This document shows, one piece after another, positions 48,613 through 57,327 of a DNA stretch of 64,000 bases. Both the position numbers and the translations under genes were made by a program. Every line of letters starts with the position of its first letter. Position 1 is the first letter of the stretch. The notes below the pieces were generated by a model. The model had not been told where the DNA came from. It ran no database searches and was given only the letters and a program-made list of their open reading frames with translations. Source of the stretch: Leucobacter weissii (GTDB lineage Bacteria > Actinomycetota > Actinomycetes > Actinomycetales > Microbacteriaceae); the NCBI RefSeq assembly GCF_017565745.1, contig NZ_JAGDYM010000004.1, positions 186,001 through 250,000 of the forward strand. Reading direction: 5' to 3'.

Positions 48613-49949
48613 CCGACGGCGCGGAGCTCGGCTTCACCTTCGAGGGACGGAACGTGCCGGCCAGACCCGGGCAGAGCATCGCCGGGGCCCTCCACGCCAC
48701 CGGCGTGCGCACGCTCTCCCGGAGCGTGAAGTACCATCGGCCCCGCGGATACACCTGCGGTTTCGGCGCCTGCGGTGACTGCCCGCTCAAGATCGACGGC
48801 ATGCCGGCCACGACCTCCTGCACCGCCCCGGTGCGGGGCGGAGAACAGGTGCGGCGCGAGCAGGGACTGCCGGCGGCATCGTTCGATCTGCTGCGCGCCG
48901 CCGATCTGATGCGGCCCATGCTGCGGGCCGGGTTCCAGTTCAGGCTCTTCGCCCGGCAGCCCCGGCTGAGCAAGATCGCCGGACGCCTGCTCGCCGTGCT
49001 CGCGGGCGGTGGTCGTCGGCCCAGCGCGGAGGCCGCCCAGCGCGCCGTCGTTGCGCGCGTCGAGACGGCTCAGCCGCGGCTGCTCGTGATCGGCGGCGGG
49101 GTCAGCGGGCTCACCGCGGCCCTGGCGGCGGCCGATGCCGGCACCGAGGTGACGCTCGTCGACCAGGAGATGATCGGCGGGCGCGGGCGTGTGCGCACGG
49201 AAGCCGTCGTCGACGAGCGCGGCGCCGAGCGGAGCCCGGGGGAGCTCGTCGACGAACTGCTGCGGGCCGCTCGTGCGCACGCGCGGATCCACCTGCTGCA
49301 GGGCCTCGCGCTCGGATGGATCGACGGCCTCGTCCCGGTCGTCGACGAGCGCAGCCGGACGAGGTTCGAGTTGCGTCCGGACGCGCTCGTGCTGGCCACC
49401 GGCGGCTACGAGGTGCCGCTGATGGTCCCCGGGCACGACCTGCCGGGCGTCATGCTCGCCGACGGCGCGCTTCGGCTCGCCGATATCGAACTGGTCCGGC
49501 CCGGGCGCCGCGCCGTCGTCGTCGCCGACGCCCGGGGCGAAGCGGTGGCGGAGCGGCTGCGACGGCGCGGGGTGACCGTCGCGGCGATCGTGCCCAGCGC
49601 ACAGCTGCGGCGCGTCACCGGCTGGTCGCGGGCGACCGGCGTGCGCACCACAGGCTCTCCGAGCCGGATCAGAGCCGATCTCGTCTGCGTCGCGGGGCCG
49701 CGCCGCCCGGCGGAGGAGCTCCTGCTCCATCTCGCCTACGCCGAGAGCGGATCGCACGAACTCGTGCGATCCGATCGCCCCGATCCCGGTGCCCGCGTCG
49801 CGGTCGTGGGCTCGGCGACCGGTGAGGTGAGCTACTCGCTCGCCGATGTCCGGTTCGCGGCATTGGCCGTCGCTGAGCCCTCGGGGGTCGGGCACGACGG
49901 GCGCCGCGCGGCTTCGCGTGAAGAGAAGACCTCCACCACATCGGAGTGA
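48609..49949 (+). CDS. Fused plant-type [2Fe-2S] domain and nucleotide-binding flavoprotein (SoxA/HcnA-HcnB-like)
   Basis: A 446-residue protein. Residues 1-90 are a Fer2_4 domain with all four cluster cysteines (C50, C55, C58 in CGFGACGDC, and C71), preceded by the SoxA-like KYHRPRGYTC. Residues 155-440 are a pyridine-nucleotide-disulfide-type flavoprotein: LLVIGGGVSGLTAALAAADA, LATGGYEVPLMVPG, then LPGVMLADGALRLAD. It lacks the aminomethyltransferase-like half of true SoxA and the C-terminal BFD cysteines of HcnB. The missing BFD part is supplied by the gene at 47039. The middle of the flavoprotein is shorter than usual. It should accept electrons from the DAO subunit. Confidence 0.82.
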   Translation: MTDGAELGFTFEGRNVPARPGQSIAGALHATGVRTLSRSVKYHRPRGYTCGFGACGDCPLKIDGMPATTSCTAPVRGGEQVRREQGLPAASFDLLRAADLMRPMLRAGFQFRLFARQPRLSKIAGRLLAVLAGGGRRPSAEAAQRAVVARVETAQPRLLVIGGGVSGLTAALAAADAGTEVTLVDQEMIGGRGRVRTEAVVDERGAERSPGELVDELLRAARAHARIHLLQGLALGWIDGLVPVVDERSRTRFELRPDALVLATGGYEVPLMVPGHDLPGVMLADGALRLADIELVRPGRRAVVVADARGEAVAERLRRRGVTVAAIVPSAQLRRVTGWSRATGVRTTGSPSRIRADLVCVAGPRRPAEELLLHLAYAESGSHELVRSDRPDPGARVAVVGSATGEVSYSLADVRFAALAVAEPSGVGHDGRRAASREEKTSTTSE

Positions 49950-49964
49950 ACAAAGGAGAAACAG

Positions 49965-51005
49965 ATGAAACGCAAGAAGCTCATCCTCGTCCTCGGCCTC
50001 GCGGCCTCTGCGTCGCTGGCGCTCAGCGCATGCTCCGGAGGCGGGTCCGACGGCGGAAGCGGTGGCGACTCGCTCACCGTGGTCTCATACGGCGGACCGT
50101 ATCAGGAGGCCCAGTCGGAGGCCTTCTTCCAGCCGTTCACGGCCGAGTCCGGCATCGAGGTGGTCGAGGACAGCCCCACCGACTACGCACAGCTGCGCAG
50201 CATGGTGGACACGGGTCGGCCCACCTGGGATCTCGTGCTCGTCGCCAACGACTTCGGCACCACCGCGGACGCCGACTACCTCGAGCCCGTCGACTACGAC
50301 GCGGTCGACCGCGATCAGCTGATCCCCGGCGCTGCGCAGGAGTATCGGGTCGCCGCCGACATCGAGGCGACCGTCCTGGCCTACCGCAGCGACGAGTACT
50401 CCGAGGCCCCCGCCACCTGGGAGGACCTCTTCGACACCGAGCGGTTCCCCGGCAAGCGCCTGTTCAACAAGCTCGTCTCGGGCGGGGTGCTTGAGGCGGC
50501 CCTGCTGGCCGACGGGGTCGCTCCCGAGGAGCTCTTCCCGCTCGACATCGATCGAGCGCTGGCCAAGCTCGACACGATCAAGGATGACATCGTCTGGTGG
50601 GAGACCTCCGCGCAGTCGCAGCAGCTGCTCGCCTCGGGCGAGGCGTCGATCGGCCTGGTCTGGGTCGGGCGCGCGGTCGATGCGGGCAAGGAGGCCCCGG
50701 TCGGAATCAACTGGGACTCCTGGCTGCAGGTGGACGCCTACTGGGTGATCCCCAAGGGCGCGCCCAACGCGGCGGCGGCCCAGCAGGCGCTCGGCTTCCT
50801 GCTGCAGGAGGATCCCCAGGTGGCCTTCGCCGGGCTCTCCGACTACGGGCCCGTGAACGCCGCAGCGGCCGAGGACCCGGAGGTGCGGCAGAACGAGAAC
50901 CGGCCCACCAACCACCTCGACACGCAGGTGGCCGTCGACGACGAGTGGTGGGGCGCGAACCAGCAGGAGACCGACCGGAAGTTCCAGGAATGGCTGCTCG
51001 GCTGA
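49965..51005 (+). CDS. PotD-like ABC transporter substrate-binding lipoprotein
   Basis: A 346-residue family-1/PotD-type binding protein with a lipoprotein signal (KRKK start, lipobox LSAC with C23). The mature protein opens with SLTVVSYGGPYQEAQ (about 36-50), then FFQPFTAESGIEVVED, RPTWDLVLVANDFG and NWDSWLQVDAYWVIPKGAPN near 247-266. Family members bind polyamines, opines, or other amines. Strong ribosome site AAAGGAG. It starts 15 nt after the preceding stop and is clearly part of the oxidase operon, so the imported ligand is probably the oxidase substrate. Confidence 0.88.
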   Translation: MKRKKLILVLGLAASASLALSACSGGGSDGGSGGDSLTVVSYGGPYQEAQSEAFFQPFTAESGIEVVEDSPTDYAQLRSMVDTGRPTWDLVLVANDFGTTADADYLEPVDYDAVDRDQLIPGAAQEYRVAADIEATVLAYRSDEYSEAPATWEDLFDTERFPGKRLFNKLVSGGVLEAALLADGVAPEELFPLDIDRALAKLDTIKDDIVWWETSAQSQQLLASGEASIGLVWVGRAVDAGKEAPVGINWDSWLQVDAYWVIPKGAPNAAAAQQALGFLLQEDPQVAFAGLSDYGPVNAAAAEDPEVRQNENRPTNHLDTQVAVDDEWWGANQQETDRKFQEWLLG

Positions 51006-51838
51006 CGAAGGCCCCGGCCGAGGCGCGGCGGGCGGGCTGGCTCCTTCTCCTGCCCGCCGCGCTGCTCCTCGCGCTCTTCTTCCTCGTCCCGCTCGGCCTC
51101 ATGGTCGAGACGAGTCTGCGCGACGGATTCGAGACCTACGTCGAGATCTTCACCTCGCCCGTCTACGGTCTCGTGCTCGGCAACACCGTGCGCACCGCGG
51201 TGCTCACGACGGTGTTCTGCCTGCTCCTGGCCTACCCGTACGCCTACGTCCTCACGCGGGTCGGACCCCGGCTGCGCCTGGTCATGCTGGGCGTCGTGCT
51301 GCTGCCGTTCTGGACGAGCCTCCTGGTGCGCAGCTTCGCCTGGGTGGGCCTGCTGCAGGACTCCGGGATCCTCAACCAGGCGCTGCAGGCCCTCGGACTG
51401 GTCGACGGCCCGCTGCAGCTGATCCGCACGCCGGTCGGGGTGCTGGTCGGCATGGTGCACGTGCTGCTGCCCTACATGGTGCTGCCGCTGGTCAACACGA
51501 TGGGACAGATCGACGGATCGGTGCTCCGTGCCGCGAGCAGTCTGGGGGCGGGTCCGCTCCGCCGGTTCGCGCGGGTCTTCCTGCCGCTCAGCGTTCCCGG
51601 CGTCCTCTCCGGATCGGTGCTCGTGCTGGTGCTCTCTCTGGGCTTCTACATCACCCCCGCGCTGCTCGGCGGCGCCCGCGATGCGATGATCGGCGAGACC
51701 ATCGTGCAGGAGGTCACCCGCTACGGTCCGGTGATGGCGAGCGCGCTCGGCCTCGTGCTGCTCGTCGGCACCCTGATCTCCCTGGCGCTGCTGCTCGCCG
51801 TGCAGCGCATCGGCTCGACACGAAGGAGCGCTGCATGA
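50990..51838 (+). CDS. ABC transporter permease, PotB-like
   Basis: A 282-residue permease with about six helices, including FFLVPLGLMVETSL near 29-42 and the EAA loop LRAASSLGAGPLRRFARVFLP (spread over about 183-203). ATG 50990 lies within the end of the binding-protein gene (16-bp overlap) after CAGGA. Its stop overlaps the next permease start as ATGA. It pairs with the PotC-like subunit. Confidence 0.88.
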   Translation: MAARLTKAPAEARRAGWLLLLPAALLLALFFLVPLGLMVETSLRDGFETYVEIFTSPVYGLVLGNTVRTAVLTTVFCLLLAYPYAYVLTRVGPRLRLVMLGVVLLPFWTSLLVRSFAWVGLLQDSGILNQALQALGLVDGPLQLIRTPVGVLVGMVHVLLPYMVLPLVNTMGQIDGSVLRAASSLGAGPLRRFARVFLPLSVPGVLSGSVLVLVLSLGFYITPALLGGARDAMIGETIVQEVTRYGPVMASALGLVLLVGTLISLALLLAVQRIGSTRRSAA

Positions 51839-52620
51839 GCAGGATCCGACTCCGCTGGGTGCTCCTCGGCGCGTTCGCCGCGCTCGTGGCCGCCTACCTG
51901 ATGCTGCCCACGCTGATCGTCATCCCGATGTCGCTCAACGACTCCTCGGTGCTCGGCGTGTTCGCCGAAACCTGGTCGCTGCGGTGGTTCGAGGAGATCC
52001 TCACCGACCGCAGCTGGGGTGCCACGGCGCTCGTGAGCCTGCAGGTGGCCGTCGGCACGCTGATCCTGGCGACCTCTGTCGGCACGGCAGCCGCACTCGG
52101 GCTGCAGCGGGTCTCGGCGAGGTGGCGGCTGCCCATCACCGCCGTGATCGTCAGCCCCATGATCATCCCCCCGGTGATCATCGGCATCGGCACCTACGTG
52201 CTGTTCCTCCGCTGGTACCTCGACGGCTCGGTGCTCGGTCTGATCCTGGCGCACAGCGTCCTCGCGCTTCCCTTCGTCGTGGTCACGGTGACGGCGACGC
52301 TGTCCCAGCTCGACCCCGTCTACGAACGGGCTGCGGCGAGTCTCGGCGCGAGTCCGTGGACCCGGTTCCGGAGGGTGACGCTTCCGCTCATCGCGCCGGG
52401 GATGTTCGCCGGCGCCCTGTTCGCGTTCGTCATGAGCTGGGACGAAGTGGTGGTCTCGATCTTCCTGACCGATGCGCAGACGCGCACGCTGCCCGTGTTC
52501 ATGTGGACCCAGGTGCGCACCCAGCTCACGCCCGCCCTCGCCGCGGTCGGCGTATTTCTCACCGTTCTTTCCATCGTCGCACTCGTCTCGATGCGTCGAC
52601 TTCAGAAGGGAAACGACTGA
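51835..52620 (+). CDS. ABC transporter permease, PotC-like
   Basis: A 261-residue permease with six helices. The EAA loop YERAAASLGASPWTRFRRVTLP spans about 163-184, preceded by HSVLALPFVVVTV. The AGALFAFVMSWDEVVVSIFL segment (about 191-210) is characteristic of PotC/YdcV. Overlaps the PotB-like gene by 4 bp and the ATPase start by 1 base. Confidence 0.9.
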   Translation: MSRIRLRWVLLGAFAALVAAYLMLPTLIVIPMSLNDSSVLGVFAETWSLRWFEEILTDRSWGATALVSLQVAVGTLILATSVGTAAALGLQRVSARWRLPITAVIVSPMIIPPVIIGIGTYVLFLRWYLDGSVLGLILAHSVLALPFVVVTVTATLSQLDPVYERAAASLGASPWTRFRRVTLPLIAPGMFAGALFAFVMSWDEVVVSIFLTDAQTRTLPVFMWTQVRTQLTPALAAVGVFLTVLSIVALVSMRRLQKGND

Positions 52621-53807
52621 TGTCAGATGTCCAGCGCGCCGACGCGCGCGCCAGCTCCGCGTCCGAGGCGCCGCACGCGCTCGAGGTCCGGGGCATCTCG
52701 AAGTACTACGGCGACCAGGCGGCGGTGGACGACGTCTCGTTCGCTCTCGAGCCGGGGACGTTCCTCACGATGCTCGGCCCGTCCGGTTCGGGCAAGACCA
52801 CCACGCTCGGCATGATCGCCGGGTTCACCCTCCAGGATCGCGGCACGATCGAGGTCGCCGGACGCGATATCTCCGAGATACCGCCGCACAAGCGTGGCAT
52901 CGGGGTGGTCTTCCAGAACTACGCCCTGTTTCCGCACCTCACGGTGGAGCAGAACGTGGCGTTCCCGCTCGAGATGCAGGGGATGCGCCGCCGAGACTCC
53001 CTCCGCAAGGCCCGCGAGGCGCTGGAGATGGTCGAGCTCGCCAACCGCGCGCGGCACCTCCCCAAGCAGCTCTCCGGCGGCCAGCAGCAGCGCGTGGCGC
53101 TCGCCCGGGCCGTCGTCTTCGAGCCGCCGCTGCTGCTCATGGACGAACCGCTCGGGGCGCTGGACAAGCGTCTGCGCACGCAGATGCAGATCGAGATCAT
53201 GCGCATCAGCCGCAATCTCGGCTCCACGGTCGTCTACGTCACTCACGATCAGGAGGAGGCGCTCGTGATGAGCGACCTCATCGCCGTCTACAACAATGGC
53301 GCGATCGAACAGCTGGGGACCAGCCGCGACCTCTACGAGACGCCCCGCACCCGTTTCGTGGCCGATTTCATCGGTGAATCGGTGCTGCTGCCGTGCGCCG
53401 TCGGCAGTGATGGCAGCCTCATCGGCACCGGCTGGCACGGGGGCCTGCCCGAGCGCGCCGAGCTGAGGGACGGCCGCGGCGTGCTGGTGCTGCGTCCGGA
53501 GGATCTCTCGATCGAGTCCGTCCCGCCCGGGGAGCGCGACCGCCCCCGGCCCGACTCCATCGCCGGCACGGTGGCCGACGTGATCTACATCGGGTCGGCG
53601 CTGCTCTACCTGGTGCGCACCGACGACGGCCGTGAGCTCGAAGTCCGGGCACCCCGCACCGAAGCGGCGCTCAGGGTGAGCGGCGGGGATCACGTGCGCG
53701 TAGGCTGGAGGCCCGGGCAGGCGGTGGTGGTGCCGGACGACGGGCCCGGCGCCCGCGGGGCCGACACCGGGCTCGCGACGCAGCAGCTGCTCGCTGCGGG
53801 GAGGTGA
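52620..53807 (+). CDS. ABC transporter ATP-binding protein, PotA-like
   Basis: A 395-residue ATPase. Walker A is GPSGSGKTT (about 58-66), the Q-loop VFQNYALFPHLTVEQNVAFPL (split over about 98-118), the signature LSGGQQQR (about 151-158) and Walker B LLMDEPLGALD (about 171-181). A C-terminal TOBE-type regulatory domain (about 270-375, VLVLRPEDLSIES) completes it. It energises the PotBC-like pore. Start overlaps the preceding stop; the next gene begins 6 nt after its own stop. Confidence 0.92.
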   Translation: MSDVQRADARASSASEAPHALEVRGISKYYGDQAAVDDVSFALEPGTFLTMLGPSGSGKTTTLGMIAGFTLQDRGTIEVAGRDISEIPPHKRGIGVVFQNYALFPHLTVEQNVAFPLEMQGMRRRDSLRKAREALEMVELANRARHLPKQLSGGQQQRVALARAVVFEPPLLLMDEPLGALDKRLRTQMQIEIMRISRNLGSTVVYVTHDQEEALVMSDLIAVYNNGAIEQLGTSRDLYETPRTRFVADFIGESVLLPCAVGSDGSLIGTGWHGGLPERAELRDGRGVLVLRPEDLSIESVPPGERDRPRPDSIAGTVADVIYIGSALLYLVRTDDGRELEVRAPRTEAALRVSGGDHVRVGWRPGQAVVVPDDGPGARGADTGLATQQLLAAGR

Positions 53808-53813
53808 GGGCTC

Positions 53814-55214
53814 ATGATCAACGGTGAGATCTCCCACTGGATGCGGAGCCGGGGCCTCCGCCCGGGTCGGCTCGACGCCGCCCGCCCCGCCCTGGGCGGA
53901 GAGGCGACGGCCGACGTCTGCATCGTCGGCGCGGGTTTCACGGGACTGTGGACCGCCTACCATCTCAGCGAGGCCCGCCCGGATCTCAGCATCGTCGTCC
54001 TCGAGCGCGAGACCGCGGGATACGGCGCGTCGGGGAGGAACGCGGGGTGGCTCTCCCCGCTGGTTCCCGGGAACCGGCGCACCTTCTCCCGGACCGCCGG
54101 GACGCGCGAGGCCGGACGAGCGCTGCAGCGCCGCATGCTCGAAGCGGTCGACGAGGTGCTCGAGGTGATCGCGCGGGAGGGCATCGATGCGGGGGCGATT
54201 CGCAGCGGCAACGTGGTGGTCGCCAGGAACAGGGCCGCGATGCAGCGGCTCAGGGGCCGGCTCGCGGCCGACCGGGAATGGGGATACCGCGACGACGAGG
54301 GGCAGGAGCTCTCCTCCGCCGAGGTGCAGGAGCGCATCCGGGTCTCCGGAGCCGTCGGCGGGCTCTTCTACCCGACGGTCGGCCGCCTCGATCCCGGCGG
54401 CCTGGTCCGCGGACTCGCCGACGCGGTCGAGCGCCGCGGCGTGCGGATCTTCGAGCGGACCGAGGTCACGTCGATCACCCCCGGCGCGGCGCACACGTCC
54501 CGCGGCGCCGTGCGCGCCGCGAGCGTGCTCCGGTGCACGGAGGGATACTCCGTCGAGCTCGCCCCGGATCCGCGGCGCATCATCCCGATCAACAGCTCGA
54601 TCATCGTCACGGAGCCGCTGCCCGAGAGCGTGTGGTCGGAGATCGGCTGGGACCGGTTCGAGCTGTTCAGCGACGCGGCCCACGTGTTCAGCTATTCGCA
54701 GCGCACCGACGACGGCCGGATCCTCATCGGGGGGCGCGGCAACCCCTATCGCTTCGGGTCGGGGACCGGCGGAGAGGGGCGGGTCGACCGGGGCACCGTC
54801 GAATCGCTCGTCGCGCGTCTGCACACGATGTTCCCGGCCACGGAGGGGCACGGGATCGCGCACGCCTGGTCGGGGGTGCTGGGCGTGACGCGCGACTGGT
54901 GCGCCTCGGTCGTCTACGACCGGGAGCACGGGCTCGGGCACGCCCAGGGCTATGCTGGCCACGGGGTGACCTCCGCCTATCTCGCGGCGAAGAGCCTCGC
55001 CGGTGCGGTGGCCGTGCCCGGAGACGATGACCTGAGCCTGCCCTGGACCGGGCGGCAGACCCGGAACTGGGAGCCCGAGCCGATCCGGTGGTTCGGCGTG
55101 CACGCGATGTATCGCCTGTTCGCCTACGCCGATCGGATCGAGGAGCGGCGCGACGCCTCGCGCACCTCGGTGCTCGCGCGTCTGGGATCCAGGCTCGCCG
55201 GGCTGCACGAGTAG
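53814..55214 (+). CDS. DAO-family FAD-dependent amine oxidase (PuuB/OrdL-like)
   Basis: A 466-residue flavoprotein. The N-terminal hook is followed by GAGFTG (G39-G44) with E64 ending the second strand, then GYGASGRNAGWLSPLVPGNR (about 69-88). C-terminal flavin contacts lie in HAWSGVLGVTRDWCASV and GYAGHGVTSAYLAAKSLAGA. The pattern resembles gamma-glutamylputrescine oxidase and related OrdL proteins, single-chain enzymes that oxidise a substituted amine with O2. It is the second oxidase of the operon and may act on a different step or a different N-substituent than the multi-subunit enzyme. Confidence 0.87.
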   Translation: MINGEISHWMRSRGLRPGRLDAARPALGGEATADVCIVGAGFTGLWTAYHLSEARPDLSIVVLERETAGYGASGRNAGWLSPLVPGNRRTFSRTAGTREAGRALQRRMLEAVDEVLEVIAREGIDAGAIRSGNVVVARNRAAMQRLRGRLAADREWGYRDDEGQELSSAEVQERIRVSGAVGGLFYPTVGRLDPGGLVRGLADAVERRGVRIFERTEVTSITPGAAHTSRGAVRAASVLRCTEGYSVELAPDPRRIIPINSSIIVTEPLPESVWSEIGWDRFELFSDAAHVFSYSQRTDDGRILIGGRGNPYRFGSGTGGEGRVDRGTVESLVARLHTMFPATEGHGIAHAWSGVLGVTRDWCASVVYDREHGLGHAQGYAGHGVTSAYLAAKSLAGAVAVPGDDDLSLPWTGRQTRNWEPEPIRWFGVHAMYRLFAYADRIEERRDASRTSVLARLGSRLAGLHE

Positions 55215-55217
55215 ACT
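55212..55217 (+). promoter_or_regulatory. -10-like TAGACT ahead of the TetR gene
   Basis: TAGACT straddles the stop codon of the amine oxidase gene and would start an mRNA about 47 nt before the TetR ATG, which has GAGGAG 11 nt upstream. It could give the regulator some expression independent of the operon. Confidence 0.3.
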
Positions 55218-55270
55218 TGCCGCCAGGCGCGCCGCGCGCCTTCCCCGTCCGACGAGGAGTCGCCACCGTC

Positions 55271-55921
55271 ATGACCTCCGCGCTCGCCGCAGCCCTCTCC
55301 GATCGCCTGTCCGAGGAGCGGCGGAAGATCATCCTCACCGCCGCCGCGGAGTGCATCGCCGAGCAGGGCTACGACGGCGTGCGCATGCGCGAGGTGAGCC
55401 GACGCGCGGGGGTGTCGGTCGGGCTGATCCAGCACTACTTCGACACGCGCGACGAACTGCTCGCGCAGGCCATCCGGCATCTGAGCGAAGAGCTGCTGAG
55501 CGCCTTCGCCCGGCCGAGCGCCGCACCTCGGGGAGCGTGGGAGCGGATCGAGGCACTGGTCGACCATCTCTGCTCGGTGACGGACATCCGCGAGCACAGC
55601 TTCATGTGGATCGCATTCGGAGCGGCCGTCGCCGGTCATCCCGAGCTCCGACCCCAGCTCGAGCGGGTCTACCGTTCCTGGGAGCGCATCGTGCGCGGCG
55701 CGATCGAGGACGGCGCCGCCTCGGGCGAGCTCGACCCGGTGGGCGACATCGACGACACCGTGGCGGCCTACCTGGCGTTCTTCGACGGTTACGAGTACGA
55801 CATGGGCACGGGGCTCGTCGAGGCGGACGTCGCCGAACTGCGGCGACGGGCACTGCTGCTCGGGCGCGCGCTCCTGAGACCCCGGCCGATCGACGCCCCG
55901 CCGTCGTCCGCGCGGTACTAG
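55271..55921 (+). CDS. TetR-family transcriptional regulator (BetI/RutR-like)
   Basis: A 216-residue regulator. The TetR helix-turn-helix lies at about 17-63 (ILTAAAECIAEQGYDGVRMR, then VSVGLIQHYFDTRDELLAQA). The C-terminal ligand domain (about 85-205) resembles the BetI type. It follows the oxidase/ABC operon by 56 bp in the same direction and is the best candidate to bind the double CAATA-N6-TATTG operator and respond to the amine substrate. The link is by context only. Confidence 0.88.
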   Translation: MTSALAAALSDRLSEERRKIILTAAAECIAEQGYDGVRMREVSRRAGVSVGLIQHYFDTRDELLAQAIRHLSEELLSAFARPSAAPRGAWERIEALVDHLCSVTDIREHSFMWIAFGAAVAGHPELRPQLERVYRSWERIVRGAIEDGAASGELDPVGDIDDTVAAYLAFFDGYEYDMGTGLVEADVAELRRRALLLGRALLRPRPIDAPPSSARY

Positions 55922-55933
55922 GATGGCAGGACC

Positions 55934-56458
55934 ATGGACGAGAACACTCCCTCCGTCGCGGAGGTCCAGGATCTGCCGGTCACGACGATCGACGGGCGGG
56001 TCACGACCTTCGGCGAGCTGACCGCCGGACGGGTCGCCCTGGTCGTCAACGTGGCCTCCCGCTGCGGGCTGGCGCCCCAGTACGAGCGGCTCGAAGCGCT
56101 TCAGCGGCGGTATGCCGACCGGGGTTTCACGGTGGTCGGCTTCCCGAGCAATCAGTTCCTGCAGGAGCTCGGATCCGAGGATCGCATCCAGGAGTACTGC
56201 TCGACGACCTGGGGCGTGACCTTCCCGATGTCGGAGCGCGTGCGGGTCAACGGCAGGGACGCCGACCCGATCTACCGCCGACTGGTGGAGGTGCCGAAGG
56301 AGAACGGCAAGCCAGGCCGCATCACCTGGAACTTCGAGAAGTTCGTCATCGCGCCGAACGGAGAGGTCCGCAGGTTCGGCCCGCGCACCGAGCCCGATGC
56401 GCCGCAGGTGATCGAGGCGATCGAGCGGGCGCTCGGCCCTCTCGAGCCGGGCCGTTGA
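55934..56458 (+). CDS. Glutathione peroxidase family protein (cysteine type)
   Basis: A 174-residue thiol peroxidase. The catalytic set is visible: C44 in VNVASRCGLAPQY, Q74 (GFPSNQF), W132 and N133 (TWNFEKF). It has cysteine, not selenocysteine, at the active site. Actinobacterial members usually use thioredoxin rather than glutathione to reduce peroxides; a resolving cysteine candidate is C89. TAGGAT ends 9 nt before the ATG. It is followed 7 nt later by the glycerophosphodiesterase gene, so the two probably share a transcript. Confidence 0.92.
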   Translation: MDENTPSVAEVQDLPVTTIDGRVTTFGELTAGRVALVVNVASRCGLAPQYERLEALQRRYADRGFTVVGFPSNQFLQELGSEDRIQEYCSTTWGVTFPMSERVRVNGRDADPIYRRLVEVPKENGKPGRITWNFEKFVIAPNGEVRRFGPRTEPDAPQVIEAIERALGPLEPGR

Positions 56459-56465
56459 ACGGGGC

Positions 56466-57257
56466 ATGCCGCACCCCTACTTGAGCGCCGCGCCTCGACC
56501 GCGCGTGCTCGCGCATCGCGGGCTCGTCACCGAGGACGCCGCAGCGCGGGGGATCACGGAGAACACCCGCGCCTCGTTCGCCGCGGCACGGAACGCCGGA
56601 GCCGTGTATCTCGAGTCCGACTGCCGCCTCACGCGCGACGGGGTCGTGGTGCTGTTCCACGACGCGGATCTCCGCCGGGTCGTCGGCGATCCCAGGCCGG
56701 TCTCGGCGGTCGAGCACCGCGAACTCGTCTCGCTGATGTCCGGGCGCGGCGGGCTGCTCACCCTGCAGGACGCGCTCGAGGCCTTCCCCGGATCGAGGTT
56801 CAACATCGACGTCAAGTCGCTCGCGGCCGCGGATCCGGGGGGCCGGATCATCGCGCCGCACGCCGACCGGGTCCTCGTCGCCGGCTTCTCCGACCGGGTG
56901 CGGCGCCGTGCGCTCCGCGCAGCGGCGGCCGTTCCAGGAGCCTCCCGTCCGGCGACCTCGCCCGGTCGGGGAGCGCTCGTCCGCATCCTGCTGGCGGTCG
57001 CGTCGCGCTCGCGGATCCTGCAGGCGAACGCGTTCGCCGGCGTCGACGCTCTGCAGATCCCCGAGCGGCAGGGGCGCATCCGCGTGCTTGCACCGCGACT
57101 CGTCGACGCGGCGCATCGGGCGGGCGTCGAGGTGCACGTGTGGACGGTGAACGACCCGGAGCGCATGGCCGAGCTGGTCGGCATGGGCGTCGACGGCATC
57201 GTGACGGATCGCGCGGATGCGGCGCTCGCGACCCTGCAGGAGGCCGAGAAGGGCTGA
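56466..57257 (+). CDS. Glycerophosphodiester phosphodiesterase
   Basis: A 263-residue GDPD TIM barrel. Active-site motifs AHRG (H17, R18), TEN (E32), LESDCRLTRDG (E50, D52) and VVLFHD (H65) are all present, with VWTVNDPERMAELVGMGVDG near the C-terminus as expected. It hydrolyses glycerophosphodiesters to glycerol-3-phosphate plus an alcohol. No signal peptide, so cytosolic. Convergent with lexA across a 70-bp gap without an obvious terminator. Confidence 0.92.
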   Translation: MPHPYLSAAPRPRVLAHRGLVTEDAAARGITENTRASFAAARNAGAVYLESDCRLTRDGVVVLFHDADLRRVVGDPRPVSAVEHRELVSLMSGRGGLLTLQDALEAFPGSRFNIDVKSLAAADPGGRIIAPHADRVLVAGFSDRVRRRALRAAAAVPGASRPATSPGRGALVRILLAVASRSRILQANAFAGVDALQIPERQGRIRVLAPRLVDAAHRAGVEVHVWTVNDPERMAELVGMGVDGIVTDRADAALATLQEAEKG

Positions 57258-57327
57258 GCAGATCGACGCCCGGTCGCCCGGGGCGCCGAGCGCATGCGCA
57301 CCGCGTCGACCCGTGTCCGGCTGCCCT

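Noticed and set aside
47039..49949. Reading the BFD, DAO and Fer2-flavoprotein genes as fragments of frameshifted larger genes
   Set aside because: Each has its own start, complete cofactor motifs and tight start/stop overlaps. Cysteine ligands are intact, so they look like functional separate subunits.
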